From NCBI GenBank assembly GCA_038109305.1, contig JAYNIR010000003.1, positions 1 through 64,000 on the forward strand: a DNA stretch of 64,000 nt, read 5' to 3'. This DNA is from UBA1479 sp038109305 (GTDB lineage: Bacteria > Pseudomonadota > Alphaproteobacteria > Rhodospirillales > Casp-alpha2). The notes under the pieces were generated by a model, which worked only from the letters and a program-made list of their open reading frames with translations, made no database searches and was not told the origin of the DNA. A program made the position numbers and the translations under genes. Positions 26,313 to 34,662 of the stretch are shown piece after piece. How positions within the stretch are numbered: position 1 is the first letter of the stretch; each line of letters starts with the position of its first letter.

Positions 26313-27454
26313 GAATTATCCTCATCGGCAGCATCGTCCGGCGACGCGTCACGGTAGAATGGCAGCATTACGCGAAACTCTGTCCGGCCCGGATCGCTCT
26401 CGCATTCGACGATGCCGCCATGATCGCCGACCAGCTTGGCAACCAAGGGCAACCCCAAGCCCGTCCCTCGCGGTTTCGACGTGACGAACGGGTCGAACAA
26501 ATACGGCTGAATGTCCGCCGGAATGCCGGGGCCGTTGTCGACGATGCTGATTTTCATCGGCAGGGACACCCGTTCGCGGCGGCCGGGCAGCGCAAAGCGG
26601 ACGCCGTGTTTATAGCCGGTCTTGATGGTGACCATGCCGCCAACCTCGGGCGCGGCTTCGCATGCATTTTTCACGAGGTTCAAAAACACCTGCACCAGCT
26701 GATCGTGATTGCCCGGCGCTGGCGGCAACGAAGGGTCGAAATCGACCCGGAACCGGGTGTTCCGGCCGAACCCGGTCTGTGCCAACCGCTGCACTCGATT
26801 TAGCACCTTGTGGATGTTCACAGGCTCGACGTCGATGGGGCCGTATTCGGTGAACACCTCCATCCGCGAAATCAGGCCCGATATGCGGTCGGCTTCCTGA
26901 CGGATGAGTTCGGCCAGCGGGCGGTCTTCATCGCTGGCGTTCTGTTCCAGAAGCTGCGCCGCGCCGCGAATGCCCGACAGCGGATTACGCACCTCGTGGG
27001 CCAGCACCGCCGCCATCGAGGTCACCGACCGCGCCGCGCCCCGGTGGGTCATTTGCCGGTCAATCATTTCCGTGATGCCGCGTTCGTGCATGGACAGCAA
27101 GACGGTGCCCGCGGGCTCCGGCACGGGCACGCCGTGCACGGTCAGGAAGTGGCGGCCGAACCGCGGGTTATGAACTTCGATTTCGTGTTCCGACACATGC
27201 GATCCGGTGCGCCGCACCTGTTCGATCAAAAGAAAAAGCGGCGAATCCTGGACGATCAAATTGGCCAACTCACTCCCCTCGAGGGTGTGGGCGCTTGCCT
27301 GAAAAAGTTGTTCCGCTGCCACGTTGACCAAGCTGATCCGGTCGCCTTTGTCGATAAGGATGATCGGCGCCGGCATTAGGTCCAGCAGCGCCGCGGTCTC
27401 GACGCCGCCACCTGCATCGGTACGCGGCGCCTTGATCACCGCGCCGCTCATCAC
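26309..27454 (-). CDS. ntrB: Nitrogen sensor kinase NtrB (GlnL)
   Basis: A 381-residue cytoplasmic kinase that phosphorylates NtrC under PII control. An N-terminal PAS domain (LIDKGDRISLVNVAAEQLF) precedes the H box VLAHEVRNPLSGIRGAAQLL. Later boxes are NLVKNACEAAPE, VDNGPGIPADI and GTGLGLPLVAKLV. It overlaps dusB upstream by ATGA (27451-27454), so dusB-ntrB-ntrC-ntrY-ntrX form one coupled series. Confidence 0.97.
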   Translation of the reverse strand: MMSGAVIKAPRTDAGGGVETAALLDLMPAPIILIDKGDRISLVNVAAEQLFQASAHTLEGSELANLIVQDSPLFLLIEQVRRTGSHVSEHEIEVHNPRFGRHFLTVHGVPVPEPAGTVLLSMHERGITEMIDRQMTHRGAARSVTSMAAVLAHEVRNPLSGIRGAAQLLEQNASDEDRPLAELIRQEADRISGLISRMEVFTEYGPIDVEPVNIHKVLNRVQRLAQTGFGRNTRFRVDFDPSLPPAPGNHDQLVQVFLNLVKNACEAAPEVGGMVTIKTGYKHGVRFALPGRRERVSLPMKISIVDNGPGIPADIQPYLFDPFVTSKPRGTGLGLPLVAKLVGDHGGIVECESDPGRTEFRVMLPFYRDASPDDAADEDNS

Positions 27455-28437
27455 GCCGCCTGCCGGTCAAGTAGGGACAAATAAAATTCCCGCAACTTGC
27501 GGCAGACGATGTCCGGATCGTCCTGGCCCATGATGTCGGCGCGGAATTCCGCCGACCCGGGCAGCCCCTTGGAATACCAACCAATGTGTTTGCGCGCGAT
27601 CTTGACGCCGGCGTGGACGCCGTAATGCGTCAGAATGTCGTCGTAGTGGCCGCGGACCGTGGCGTATTGCGCGTCCAATCCCGGATCGGCGAGCCGCTCG
27701 CCGGTCGCAAGAAAATGCGCGACCTGATTGGGGAACCAGGGCCGGCCGTACGTGCCCCGCCCGATCAGCACGCCGTTGGCGCCGGATGCAGAAAGACACC
27801 GTTCCGCATCGTCGACCGTCAGGATATCGCCGTTGGCGAATACGGGAATGGAAACCGCTTCCTTGACGTTTTGGATGAACTTCCAGTCCGCGGTGCCCTT
27901 GTAGAACTGGCAGCGGGTGCGGCCGTGGACGGAGACCGCTTGCACGCCGCAGTCCTGGGCCGCGCGGGCAAGTTCGGGCGCGTTCAGACTGTCGTGATCC
28001 CAGCCCATCCGCATTTTCAGGGTGACCGGAATGGCGACGGCCCTGACCACCGCATCAAGGATCACCGCCGCGTGACGGACGTCGCGCATGAGCGCCGACC
28101 CAGCATCGCCGTTGACGACCTTTTTCACCGGGCAGCCCATGTTGATGTCGATCAGCGCCGCACCCCGCGCTTCGTTCAAACGCGCGGCCTCGGCCACCAC
28201 CTCGGGCTCGCAGCCCGCGAGCTGCACCGACATGGGGTGTTCCTCGGCACAGTGGGTCACCATCTTCATGGTCTTGCGGGCGGCGTGGATCATCGCCCGG
28301 CTGGCGACCATTTCCGACACCACCAGGCCGACGCCATGGCGTTTGACCAGACGCCGGAACGGCATGTCGGTGACGCCGGACATGGGCGCCAGGACGACCG
28401 GCGAAGCCAAATCGACTGGGCCGATTTTCAAAGACAT
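27451..28437 (-). CDS. dusB: tRNA-dihydrouridine synthase DusB (NifR3)
   Basis: An FMN-dependent enzyme making dihydrouridine in tRNA; 328 residues. The barrel start is VLAPMSGVTDMPFRRLVK, the active-site Cys lies in DINMGCPVKKVVNGDAGSA, and the motifs TLKMRMGWD, SVHGRTRCQFYKG and VLIGRGTYGRPWF are present. It is historically called nifR3 because it precedes ntrB in this group. Start ATG 28437. The promoter should lie in the 90 bases before the CcsA-like gene. Confidence 0.96.
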   Translation of the reverse strand: MSLKIGPVDLASPVVLAPMSGVTDMPFRRLVKRHGVGLVVSEMVASRAMIHAARKTMKMVTHCAEEHPMSVQLAGCEPEVVAEAARLNEARGAALIDINMGCPVKKVVNGDAGSALMRDVRHAAVILDAVVRAVAIPVTLKMRMGWDHDSLNAPELARAAQDCGVQAVSVHGRTRCQFYKGTADWKFIQNVKEAVSIPVFANGDILTVDDAERCLSASGANGVLIGRGTYGRPWFPNQVAHFLATGERLADPGLDAQYATVRGHYDDILTHYGVHAGVKIARKHIGWYSKGLPGSAEFRADIMGQDDPDIVCRKLREFYLSLLDRQAA

Positions 28438-28527
28438 GGTGTGTACTGCAATATCTGCCTAAATCCCAGGCAATTTATCGGACAATCCGCATAGAAAAGC
28501 AAACGTTTGCCGCAATTTTAGGCGAAC

Positions 28528-29334
28528 CTAATAAGCCAGCAGAACGTCGGTGACGAATTTCACCCCGGGATAAGCCAGGGTCACGCAAAGGTAAGCCGCC
28601 AGCACCAGACGGGCGACCTGCCGGCCGCGGGCGCCGCTTAACCGATGGGCGGCAAGCAATCCGCCGATCACAGTGAGCGCAATCAAGGTAAAGACCGTCT
28701 TATGGTCGGCCGTCAGCGCGGCGGCGCCGCCGACCAGATTGATGCCGATCCCGGACGCCAGTCCGACGACCAGGACGATCAGCGATAACGTCAAATAACG
28801 GAGCACAAGAGCCTCGCATTCAAGCACCGCCGGCAGACCGTCCAGGCGCTTCAGAGGCGTTTTCCGCTTAAGCGCCCGTTCCTGGATCAGCGCCGCGAAG
28901 GCAGCGACGGCGGCGATGGTCAGAAACGCGTAGGTCAGGACCGATACGGCGATGTGGACCCAAAGCCAGGCGCTCAAATCCAAGCCGGTGTTCGCGCTTG
29001 AGGGGCGGAACAAAGACGCCGCCATGGCAAGAAACGCAAGCGCCGCCATGAGCGTCAAAAACAAGGGCGCCAAGCGCGGGACCATGGGGGAAACGGCGCC
29101 GGCGGCGGCGAACACGGCAAGCCCGCTCGCCACCGAAATCCAGAGCGAAAATGCAAAGTCCGTGTGCCAGCCTGGGTCGATCGCGAAAAACTGCAGGACA
29201 GTCCCGGCGACCGCCACGGCCAAAAGCGCACCATAAGCGCCGCTTTTGGCCCGGACACGGCCCGTCGCGGTCGCCAGCGCCGTCGGCAGCACCGCCATAA
29301 ATCCTGCAATCGTGATCAAATTCGTCGCCGTCAT
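28528..29334 (-). CDS. CcsA/YpjD-like inner-membrane protein, cytochrome c assembly family
   Basis: A 268-residue, highly hydrophobic protein with about eight membrane segments. The WVHIAVSVLTYAFLTIAAVA helix and the DHKTVFTLI segment fall where CcsA/CcmC proteins have haem-ligand helices; the tryptophan-rich WWD loop is not obvious, as in YpjD-type members. It is divergent from ispDF. Role in cytochrome c maturation is by family and is not certain. Confidence 0.8.
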   Translation of the reverse strand: MTATNLITIAGFMAVLPTALATATGRVRAKSGAYGALLAVAVAGTVLQFFAIDPGWHTDFAFSLWISVASGLAVFAAAGAVSPMVPRLAPLFLTLMAALAFLAMAASLFRPSSANTGLDLSAWLWVHIAVSVLTYAFLTIAAVAAFAALIQERALKRKTPLKRLDGLPAVLECEALVLRYLTLSLIVLVVGLASGIGINLVGGAAALTADHKTVFTLIALTVIGGLLAAHRLSGARGRQVARLVLAAYLCVTLAYPGVKFVTDVLLAY

Positions 29335-29521
29335 GTTGATCCTCTGCCGACATCATCCCGGTCCCCTCGGGCCGAGCCCAGAACATCGCCCTCCCCGTTC
29401 CGGTTTACAAGTCCTTATGGCTTTCATTTCAAACATTAAGTAACGTGCGTCCCCCATGGAAACCCCGGGATAATTCCCAGTGCCACCGGCCGTCGGCAGC
29501 AGAATTGAGGACCGAAACCGC

Positions 29522-30670
29522 ATGACCACATGCGCCATCATCGTCAGCGCCGGGCGCGGCCACCGGTTCGGGGCCGGGTTACCGAAACAATACCGGATGC
29601 TGGCCGGCGCACCGGTGGCGCGGCATACGCTGATGGTCTTCGCCGATCATCCGGCGATTGACCACATCTTCGCGGTGATCCACCCGGATGACGCGGGCCT
29701 GTTCGCCGAGGCAGCAAAAGGGATTGACGGCGTCATCGTCACTCATGGCGGGAAGGAACGGCAGGACTCGGTCCGCAACGGCCTAGCCCGCGCGCGGGAC
29801 ATCGCGCCCGGCAAGGTGCTGATCCATGACGCCGCCCGCCCGTTCATCAGCGCCGCGATGATTGACGCGGTTTTGACAGCGCTGGAAGACGCGCCGGGTG
29901 CGCTGCCGGCGCTGCCGGTGACGGATACTCTGAAACGCGGCGCCGACGGCCGCATCCAGGAAACCGTCGATCGCTCGGGTCTTTACCGGGTGCAGACGCC
30001 GCAGGGGTTTCGCTTCGCCGAGATCCTGGCCGCCCACGAGGCGGCCGCCGGACGGGCGTTGACCGACGACGCCGCGGTCGCCGAAGCGGCCGGAATGCGG
30101 GTCGTCATGGTGCCGGGCGACGAAAACAATTTCAAAATCACCACGCAGGAGGACCTGATGCGGGCCGAAAGCATGATGACCGGCCGGGCCGGCGGCGATA
30201 TCCGGACCGGCATGGGCTTCGACGTTCACCGGTTTGAACCCGGCAACGGCGTGATCCTGTGCGGCGTGAGGATTCCCTTCGACCGGCGGCTCGCCGGTCA
30301 TTCGGATGCGGACGTGGCATTGCACGCCATCACCGACGCCGTTTTGGGCGCCGTCGGCGCCGGCGACATCGGTCTGCACTTTCCGCCGAGCGATCCGCAA
30401 TGGCGGGGGGCGGCGTCGGCGATCTTTCTGGAAAAAGCCGTCGAGTTCGTCATCGGCAAGGGCGGAGAGTTGGTCAACATTGATCTGACCGTCATCTGTG
30501 AAGCGCCCAAGGTCGGCCCGCACCGCGACGCCATGACGGCCAAGGTCGCCGCGATCACCGGCCTTGCCGCCGACCGGATCAACATCAAGGCGACGACGAC
30601 CGAACAATTGGGCTTCACCGGGCGGGGCGAAGGGATCGCCGCCCAGTCCGTCGCTACGGTTCGCATTTGA
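29522..30670 (+). CDS. ispDF: Bifunctional IspD/IspF of the MEP isoprenoid pathway
   Basis: It fuses MEP cytidylyltransferase and MECDP synthase. The IspD half (residues 1-220) shows VSAGRGHRFGAGLPKQYRML and IHDAARPFISAAMIDAV. The IspF half starts GMGFDVHRFEPGNGV and has AGHSDADVALHAITDAVLG and LHFPPSDP, with the zinc Asp-x-His pair, ending TTEQLGFTGRGEGIAAQ. ATG 29522 is chosen because MTTCAIIVSAGRG is the normal start; the open frame starts 14 codons earlier. Divergent from the CcsA-like gene. Confidence 0.97.
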   Translation: MTTCAIIVSAGRGHRFGAGLPKQYRMLAGAPVARHTLMVFADHPAIDHIFAVIHPDDAGLFAEAAKGIDGVIVTHGGKERQDSVRNGLARARDIAPGKVLIHDAARPFISAAMIDAVLTALEDAPGALPALPVTDTLKRGADGRIQETVDRSGLYRVQTPQGFRFAEILAAHEAAAGRALTDDAAVAEAAGMRVVMVPGDENNFKITTQEDLMRAESMMTGRAGGDIRTGMGFDVHRFEPGNGVILCGVRIPFDRRLAGHSDADVALHAITDAVLGAVGAGDIGLHFPPSDPQWRGAASAIFLEKAVEFVIGKGGELVNIDLTVICEAPKVGPHRDAMTAKVAAITGLAADRINIKATTTEQLGFTGRGEGIAAQSVATVRI

Positions 30671-30703
30671 TTGCATGCCGGTCGCCAGTTTTCGGCACTT
30701 TTC

Positions 30704-30740
30704 CGGGGGTTTTCGGCCGAAGGCCGACGCCCCGGGTGAA
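30704..30740 (+). terminator. Possible terminator after ispDF
   Basis: Outer stem CCGGGG (30704-30709) with CCCCGG (30731-30736), enclosing an inner CGGCC-GAA-GGCCG hairpin. An AT-rich TGAATAATATTTTT tract follows. The T run is imperfect, so efficiency is uncertain. Confidence 0.4.
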
Positions 30741-30832
30741 TAATATTTTTGTGGCCTAGTTCACATTTATGCACCTGGCGTTTTATAGTTATCGCTGAGA
30801 GCAATAAAAAAACGGCCCGAGGGCCGACGGGA

Positions 30833-31407
30833 ATGAGTGACTTAAAGTTCGACAATGTCGAAATTTTTCTGGTCGACAGCGACCTGAGTTCAAGACAAGG
30901 CGTAAGCCATATTCTTTTCAACGCTGGATGCCTCAACATCCGCGCCAGGGACGACTGTAAGGAAATCAGAGAAGTCCTGGCCTAGCACGGACCGGACCTG
31001 ATCATTTCCGAACTGCGGCTGACGGACGGCGATTTCGCCGAAATGACCCGGAGCATTCGGCAAGGCAATATGGGCCATAACCCGTTCGTGCCGCTGATCC
31101 TCATGGTGGCCCCGGACGAAGATACGAATGCCATCAAGGCAGCGTTGAATGCCGAAGTCGACGACGTCGTGCCGAAACCCATTTCGAGGGCACGCGCTAC
31201 GAACACGTCGCCCGGCTTTGCAGTTCGCTGAGCGGCGTGTCGAAGCTGCTGCTGGGGGCGGCGGACGGAACGCCGGACGTTCGGCGGGGGATGCTGCTGC
31301 ACCCGTTGAGCCAAGCCATGCAGGTGGGACTCGCGGGCGGCATTGAATCGGAAGAAGCCGCCAAGGCCATCGTCGAACAAATCTGTGTCGGCGTCTTGAA
31401 CGCCTAG
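30833..31407 (+). pseudogene. Response-regulator-like gene broken by a stop and a frameshift
   Basis: ATG 30833 begins MSDLKFDNVEIFLVDSDLSS, a receiver-domain start with the acidic DSD pair. An in-frame TAG at 30983 interrupts it (EIREVLA, stop, HGPDLIISELRL). The frame then continues to the lysine motif PKPIS. Near 31186 the coding frame changes and the third piece, YEHVARLCSSLSGVSKLL, MLLHPLSQAMQVGLAGGIES and EEAAKAIVEQICVGVLNA, runs to TAG 31405-31407. The residue at the expected phosphoacceptor position is Glu (ISEL), not Asp. The full gene was probably a receiver domain with a short C-terminal helical extension. It lies between ispDF and cutA. Confidence 0.75.
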
Positions 31408-31429
31408 ACCGGTCGGCCGTCCGGAATAT

Positions 31430-31750
31430 CTACGCCGTCTCGTCACCGATCCAGGCAACGAACGGGGCATGGCCTCCGGTGATCGGCGTCGCTACCAGAC
31501 ACGGGCAATCGTAACTGTGTAGTTCCCGAACCCGGTCGGCGATGCGCGCGACCAGATCCTGACGGCTTTTCATCACGACGCTGACCTCGGCCCCGTTTTC
31601 GACCCTGCCCTGCCACTGATAAATGGACGTGACGGGTCCGAGAATATTCGCGCAGGCGACCAGCCGTTCGGAGACCAGCGTTTCGGCAATGGACCGCGCT
31701 TCGGCGTCGCTGCCGGCGGTCATATAAAGCAGAACCGGATCGCCCTTCAT
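31430..31750 (-). CDS. cutA: Divalent cation tolerance protein CutA
   Basis: A 106-residue trimeric protein of the CutA1 family. The signature is ACANILGPVTSIYQWQGRVE, followed by VVMKSRQDLV and LHSYDCPCLVATPITGG. Start ATG 31750. It stands between two decayed genes and is convergent with the response-regulator fragment. A copper-tolerance role is by family only. Confidence 0.93.
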   Translation of the reverse strand: MKGDPVLLYMTAGSDAEARSIAETLVSERLVACANILGPVTSIYQWQGRVENGAEVSVVMKSRQDLVARIADRVRELHSYDCPCLVATPITGGHAPFVAWIGDETA

Positions 31751-31882
31751 TCGCCCTTAACCTCCGTCGGTCAAACTTTCAATCCGACCATCGCGGGAAC
31801 CGGTTGGCCGAAACCCGGCCGCCGTTTACTATATCCAACGTCCGCAACCCGCGCGCCCCCGACACCCGCATCGGAAGCCCGC

Positions 31883-32056
31883 ATGATGTCGCAAGCCCCG
31901 GACAATGGCAACGAACCCACACCGGCCGCAGACGACCCGGACGCCCGGCCGAGCGCCTCGCAGCGCGCCTGGCTACGCCGGGGGCTGACCCAGGCGGGCG
32001 GCAAGTTACCGCTGTTCGATGACCAGGGCGCCCCGGAAACCCAGACCCCCGAGTAG
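31883..32056 (+). CDS. Short conserved-looking ORF, possibly truncated
   Basis: Fifty-seven codons from ATG 31883 to TAG 32054-32056. It has a variable acidic start and a basic conserved-looking core, SQRAWLRRGLTQAGGKLPLFDDQG. I associate this core (AWLRRGL...GGKLPLFD) with a family of somewhat longer alphaproteobacterial proteins, where sequence continues after the Gly; here the reading ends 8 residues later. It may be a C-terminally truncated copy, and it runs into the ferredoxin pseudogene seven bases downstream in the same frame. Confidence 0.45.
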   Translation: MMSQAPDNGNEPTPAADDPDARPSASQRAWLRRGLTQAGGKLPLFDDQGAPETQTPE

Positions 32057-32062
32057 ACGATC

Positions 32063-32365
32063 ATGATCTGCATCAACCGCCGTCTGCGGACCGATCTGGC
32101 GCAGTGCGCGGCCCTGCACAGCGAGGACCTGGCGGCGTAAATCGGGTCCGAAGTCCGCGAGCGCGGCCTGGGCATCCGCGTCGAACGCACGGTCTGCATG
32201 GGACGCTGTAATTTCGGCCCGACGGTGCGGATTGCGCCCGGCGGCGCGTTTCACCTGGGGATGGCGCCCGAGGAAATCCCGGGGTTTCTCGACCGGCTTG
32301 AGCAGAATTTGGACCTGACGAGAAACCCGATTATTCTCAATAAATTACCGACAATCGGCAGCTGA
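32063..32365 (+). pseudogene. (2Fe-2S) ferredoxin-like protein, interrupted by a stop codon
   Basis: Reading from ATG 32063 gives MICINRRLRTDLAQCAALHS, then EDLAA, an in-frame TAA at 32138-32140, and the rest IGSEVRERGLGIRVERTVCM, GRCNFGPTVRIAPGGAFHLG. The CxxxxxC and VCMGRCNFGPTVRI cysteine patterns match thioredoxin-like [2Fe-2S] ferredoxins. The reading ends at TGA 32363-32365. Only the one stop separates the two parts, which is otherwise a full-length reading. Either a recent nonsense mutation or a base error. Confidence 0.75.
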
Positions 32366-32413
32366 TCGAAAAAAATCGATGTCCCGTGATGGTTATCACA
32401 GCGGGTGAATAGC

Positions 32414-32512
32414 GGAGGATGCGATATTCGGGGTGTTGGATGGATTTGTGACGAATCCTCCCTTCCCTCAAGAGCACAGACTGCCGGCCGGGCCTAGCGC
32501 CCGGCCTTTTTT
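32414..32512 (+). ncRNA. Candidate small RNA with intrinsic terminator
   Basis: Between the ferredoxin remnant and tRNA-Pro, no coding potential is seen. A 5' stem (GGAGGATGCG at 32414-32423 with CGAATCCTCC at 32452-32461, one mismatch) is followed by a pyrimidine-rich CCTTCCCTC stretch and then a strong terminator. C/U-rich anti-Shine-Dalgarno patches are a feature of some alphaproteobacterial sRNAs. The promoter was not defined and no named family is recognised, so the 5' end is uncertain and could be some bases earlier. Confidence 0.4.
32486..32512 (+). terminator. Strong intrinsic terminator
   Basis: A perfect 8-bp GC stem, GGCCGGGC (32486-32493) with GCCCGGCC (32499-32506), 5-base loop, then six T (32507-32512). 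It points rightward and ends the candidate sRNA or the ferredoxin-remnant transcript. Confidence 0.85.
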
Positions 32513-32583
32513 GCCGGGTATTTGGGCGCGCATGATGGCGGCGGCGTGGCGGCGGCGGTCGGCTCATTTGATATTAGGAAAAT

Positions 32584-32660
32584 TGGTCGGAGCGGCGGGA
32601 TTCGAACCCACGACCCCTACACCCCCAGTGTAGTGCGCTACCAGGCTGCGCTACGCTCCG
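32584..32660 (-). tRNA. tRNA-Pro(GGG)
   Basis: A 77-base tRNA on the minus strand starting CGGAGCG, with D arm GCGCAGCCTGGTAGCGC, anticodon stem-loop CTACA-CTGGGGG-TGTAG (anticodon GGG), T arm GGGTTCGAATCCC and encoded CCA (32584-32586). Confidence 0.95.
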
Positions 32661-32812
32661 ACCATGGCACCCGGCCGCGGGAATATTCCACGCCCGACCT
32701 GGCGGCGGGACTATACGCTCAGCCCCGGTGAAATGGCAACCGCGGAGCGCCGTCTATTTCGGGGTAATTGGTTCTGAGAAAAACCGCGCCGGAGCCGCGC
32801 GGTCCGCGCTGG

Positions 32813-33223
32813 TCAGGCGAGCTGTCCGCGCAGTTCGCGAAGCTCGTTGAGCACTTGACGAAGCGCCTCGACATCAACGCCCGGCTGCGTCGGCGCAACC
32901 GGCACCGCACTTTCCGCCGCGGCGTCCGCGCGCGGCGCCTCGGCCTCGCCTGAGCCATCCGGAGGCCCGCCGTCGCGTAGCAGTTTCTGCACGCCTCTGA
33001 TGGTGTAACCGTCCTTGTAGAGGCAATCGCGAATTTGCCTGAGAAGGCGCACGTCTTCAGGACGGTAATAGCGCCGGCCGCCGCCGCGCTTCATGGGTTT
33101 GATTTGCGTGAATTTGGTTTCCCAAAATCTGAGCACGTGCTGAGGCAGATCAAGTTCCACCGCGACCTCACTGATCGTTCGGAACGCGCCCGCTGATTTT
33201 TTCACCTGGCTGTCCTGATCCAT
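32813..33223 (-). CDS. MerR-family transcriptional regulator
   Basis: A 136-residue regulator. The HTH/wing region is RTISEVAVELDLPQHVLRFW, followed by ETKFTQIKPMKRGGGRRYY and DVRLLRQIRDCLYKDGYTIR. The C-terminal part is short and Ala/Asp-rich without a ligand-binding domain. It lies 30 bases after ihfA on the same strand, the common order. The target is unknown. Confidence 0.92.
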   Translation of the reverse strand: MDQDSQVKKSAGAFRTISEVAVELDLPQHVLRFWETKFTQIKPMKRGGGRRYYRPEDVRLLRQIRDCLYKDGYTIRGVQKLLRDGGPPDGSGEAEAPRADAAAESAVPVAPTQPGVDVEALRQVLNELRELRGQLA

Positions 33224-33252
33224 CGTTCATCACCCCGTGACGGGGCGGCCCC

Positions 33253-33555
33253 TTAGCCGTTCACCGGTCCGTTGATGCGGCTTTTCAAAACCTGGGACGG
33301 ACGAAACACCAGAACCTTGCGCGGCAGGATCGGAACTTCCTGACCGGTTTTCGGATTGCGGCCGATGCGCTGACCTTTTTGGCGAACGGAAAAACTTCCG
33401 AACGATGAAATTTTCACGGCCTCGCCGCGCGCAAGCGCTTCCGTCATGTAATTCAGAACGCTCTCAAGCAACGTGGCTGACTCATTCCGAGAAAGCCCAA
33501 CTTCCTGATACACGGCTTCGCCCAGCTGAGCGCGTGTGATGGTCTTGCCTGCCAT
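33253..33555 (-). CDS. ihfA: Integration host factor subunit alpha
   Basis: A 100-residue DNA-bending histone-like protein. The HU/IHF family pattern is clear: LTRAQLGEAVYQEVGLSRNE-like N-terminal (here TITRAQLGEAVYQEVGLSR), the beta-arm FSVRQKGQRIGRNPKTGQEV and PILPRKVLVFRPSQVLKSRI. IHF alpha pairs with beta in replication, recombination and sigma-54 promoter activation, the last relevant to the ntr genes. It is downstream of fabH on the same strand. Confidence 0.95.
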   Translation of the reverse strand: MAGKTITRAQLGEAVYQEVGLSRNESATLLESVLNYMTEALARGEAVKISSFGSFSVRQKGQRIGRNPKTGQEVPILPRKVLVFRPSQVLKSRINGPVNG

Positions 33556-33660
33556 GTTTTACGGTTCCCCTTCGTCCGCTACCGAGGCAAAGGGTATCCT
33601 CGACGCAGAATGCCGTCAACGTCAAAGGGTTATCTGTAACAACTTTAAATTATTCAGGAA

Positions 33661-34662
33661 TTACCAGCGAACGAGGCACGAACCCCAGGTCAGGCCGCCG
33701 CCCATCGCTTCGAGAAGCAACAGATGACCGCGCTGGATGCGGCCGTCGCGGACCGCCTCGTCGAGCGCCAGCGGAATGGACGCCGCAGATGTGTTGGCAT
33801 GACGATCCACCGTCGTAACGACCCGTTCCGGCGGCATATTCAACTTCCGGGCGGTGCTGTCCAAAATCCGCTTGTTCGCCTGATGCGGCACCAGCCAATC
33901 GATGTCGTCGCGGGCTATGCCGTTGGCTTCGAGTGCTTCGTCCACGACCGCCGCCAGATTGACCACGGCGTGGCGGAAAACCTCGCGCCCGACCATCCGC
34001 AAATGGCCGACGGTCTGCGTTGTCGACGGTCCGCCGTCGACGTAAAGCAGGTCGTTCAGCTTGCCGTCCGAATGCAGATGCGTCGATAGAATGCCGCGTT
34101 CCTGGTTGTGGCCGGAACCCGAGTCAGCCGGGTCGGCAGCGCCGTTGGCGGCGGCTTGAATGACCACCGCGCCGGCCCCGTCACCGAACAGAACGCAAGT
34201 CGACCGATCCTCCCAATCGAGGATACGGGAGAATGTTTCGGCACCGATTAGAAGCACCGTCTTCGCCTGCGACGATTTGACGAAGGCTTCGGCAACCGAA
34301 AGCCCGAACAAAAACCCGGAACAGACGGCCTGCACATCGAAGGCAGCGCCGTTGGACATGCCCAATTTCGCCTGCACGCGGGTCGCGGTGGACGGAAACG
34401 TCTGATCCGGTGTCGTCGTCGCGACGATCACCAGATCGATGTCGTCGACCTTGATGCCGGCATGATCGATCGCGCGCTCGGCCGCCTGCAGGGCAAGATC
34501 GGACGTGGCCTCGCCTTCACGGGCGATGTGGCGCTGATGAATGCCGGTGCGTTCGACGATCCATTCGTGGGTGGTGTCGATCCGCTTGGATAGTTCGTGA
34601 TTGGTGACGATCTGTTCAGGCAGATAAGATCCGCATCCCAGAATGATCGGGCGTGGTGTCAT
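33661..34662 (-). CDS. fabH: 3-oxoacyl-ACP synthase III
   Basis: Starts fatty acid synthesis by condensing acetyl-CoA with malonyl-ACP. A 333-residue protein. The active-site Cys is in FDVQAVCSGFLFGLSVAE, the His in DDIDWLVPHQANKRILDST, and the Asn in VDRHANTSAASIPLALDE. It overlaps plsX by ATGA (34659-34662), the conserved rpmF-plsX-fabH-ihfA arrangement. Confidence 0.97.
   Translation of the reverse strand: MTPRPIILGCGSYLPEQIVTNHELSKRIDTTHEWIVERTGIHQRHIAREGEATSDLALQAAERAIDHAGIKVDDIDLVIVATTTPDQTFPSTATRVQAKLGMSNGAAFDVQAVCSGFLFGLSVAEAFVKSSQAKTVLLIGAETFSRILDWEDRSTCVLFGDGAGAVVIQAAANGAADPADSGSGHNQERGILSTHLHSDGKLNDLLYVDGGPSTTQTVGHLRMVGREVFRHAVVNLAAVVDEALEANGIARDDIDWLVPHQANKRILDSTARKLNMPPERVVTTVDRHANTSAASIPLALDEAVRDGRIQRGHLLLLEAMGGGLTWGSCLVRW

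Noticed and set aside
24879..26357. Plus-strand ORF of 492 codons
   Set aside because: It is the antisense shadow of ntrC, which has all family motifs.
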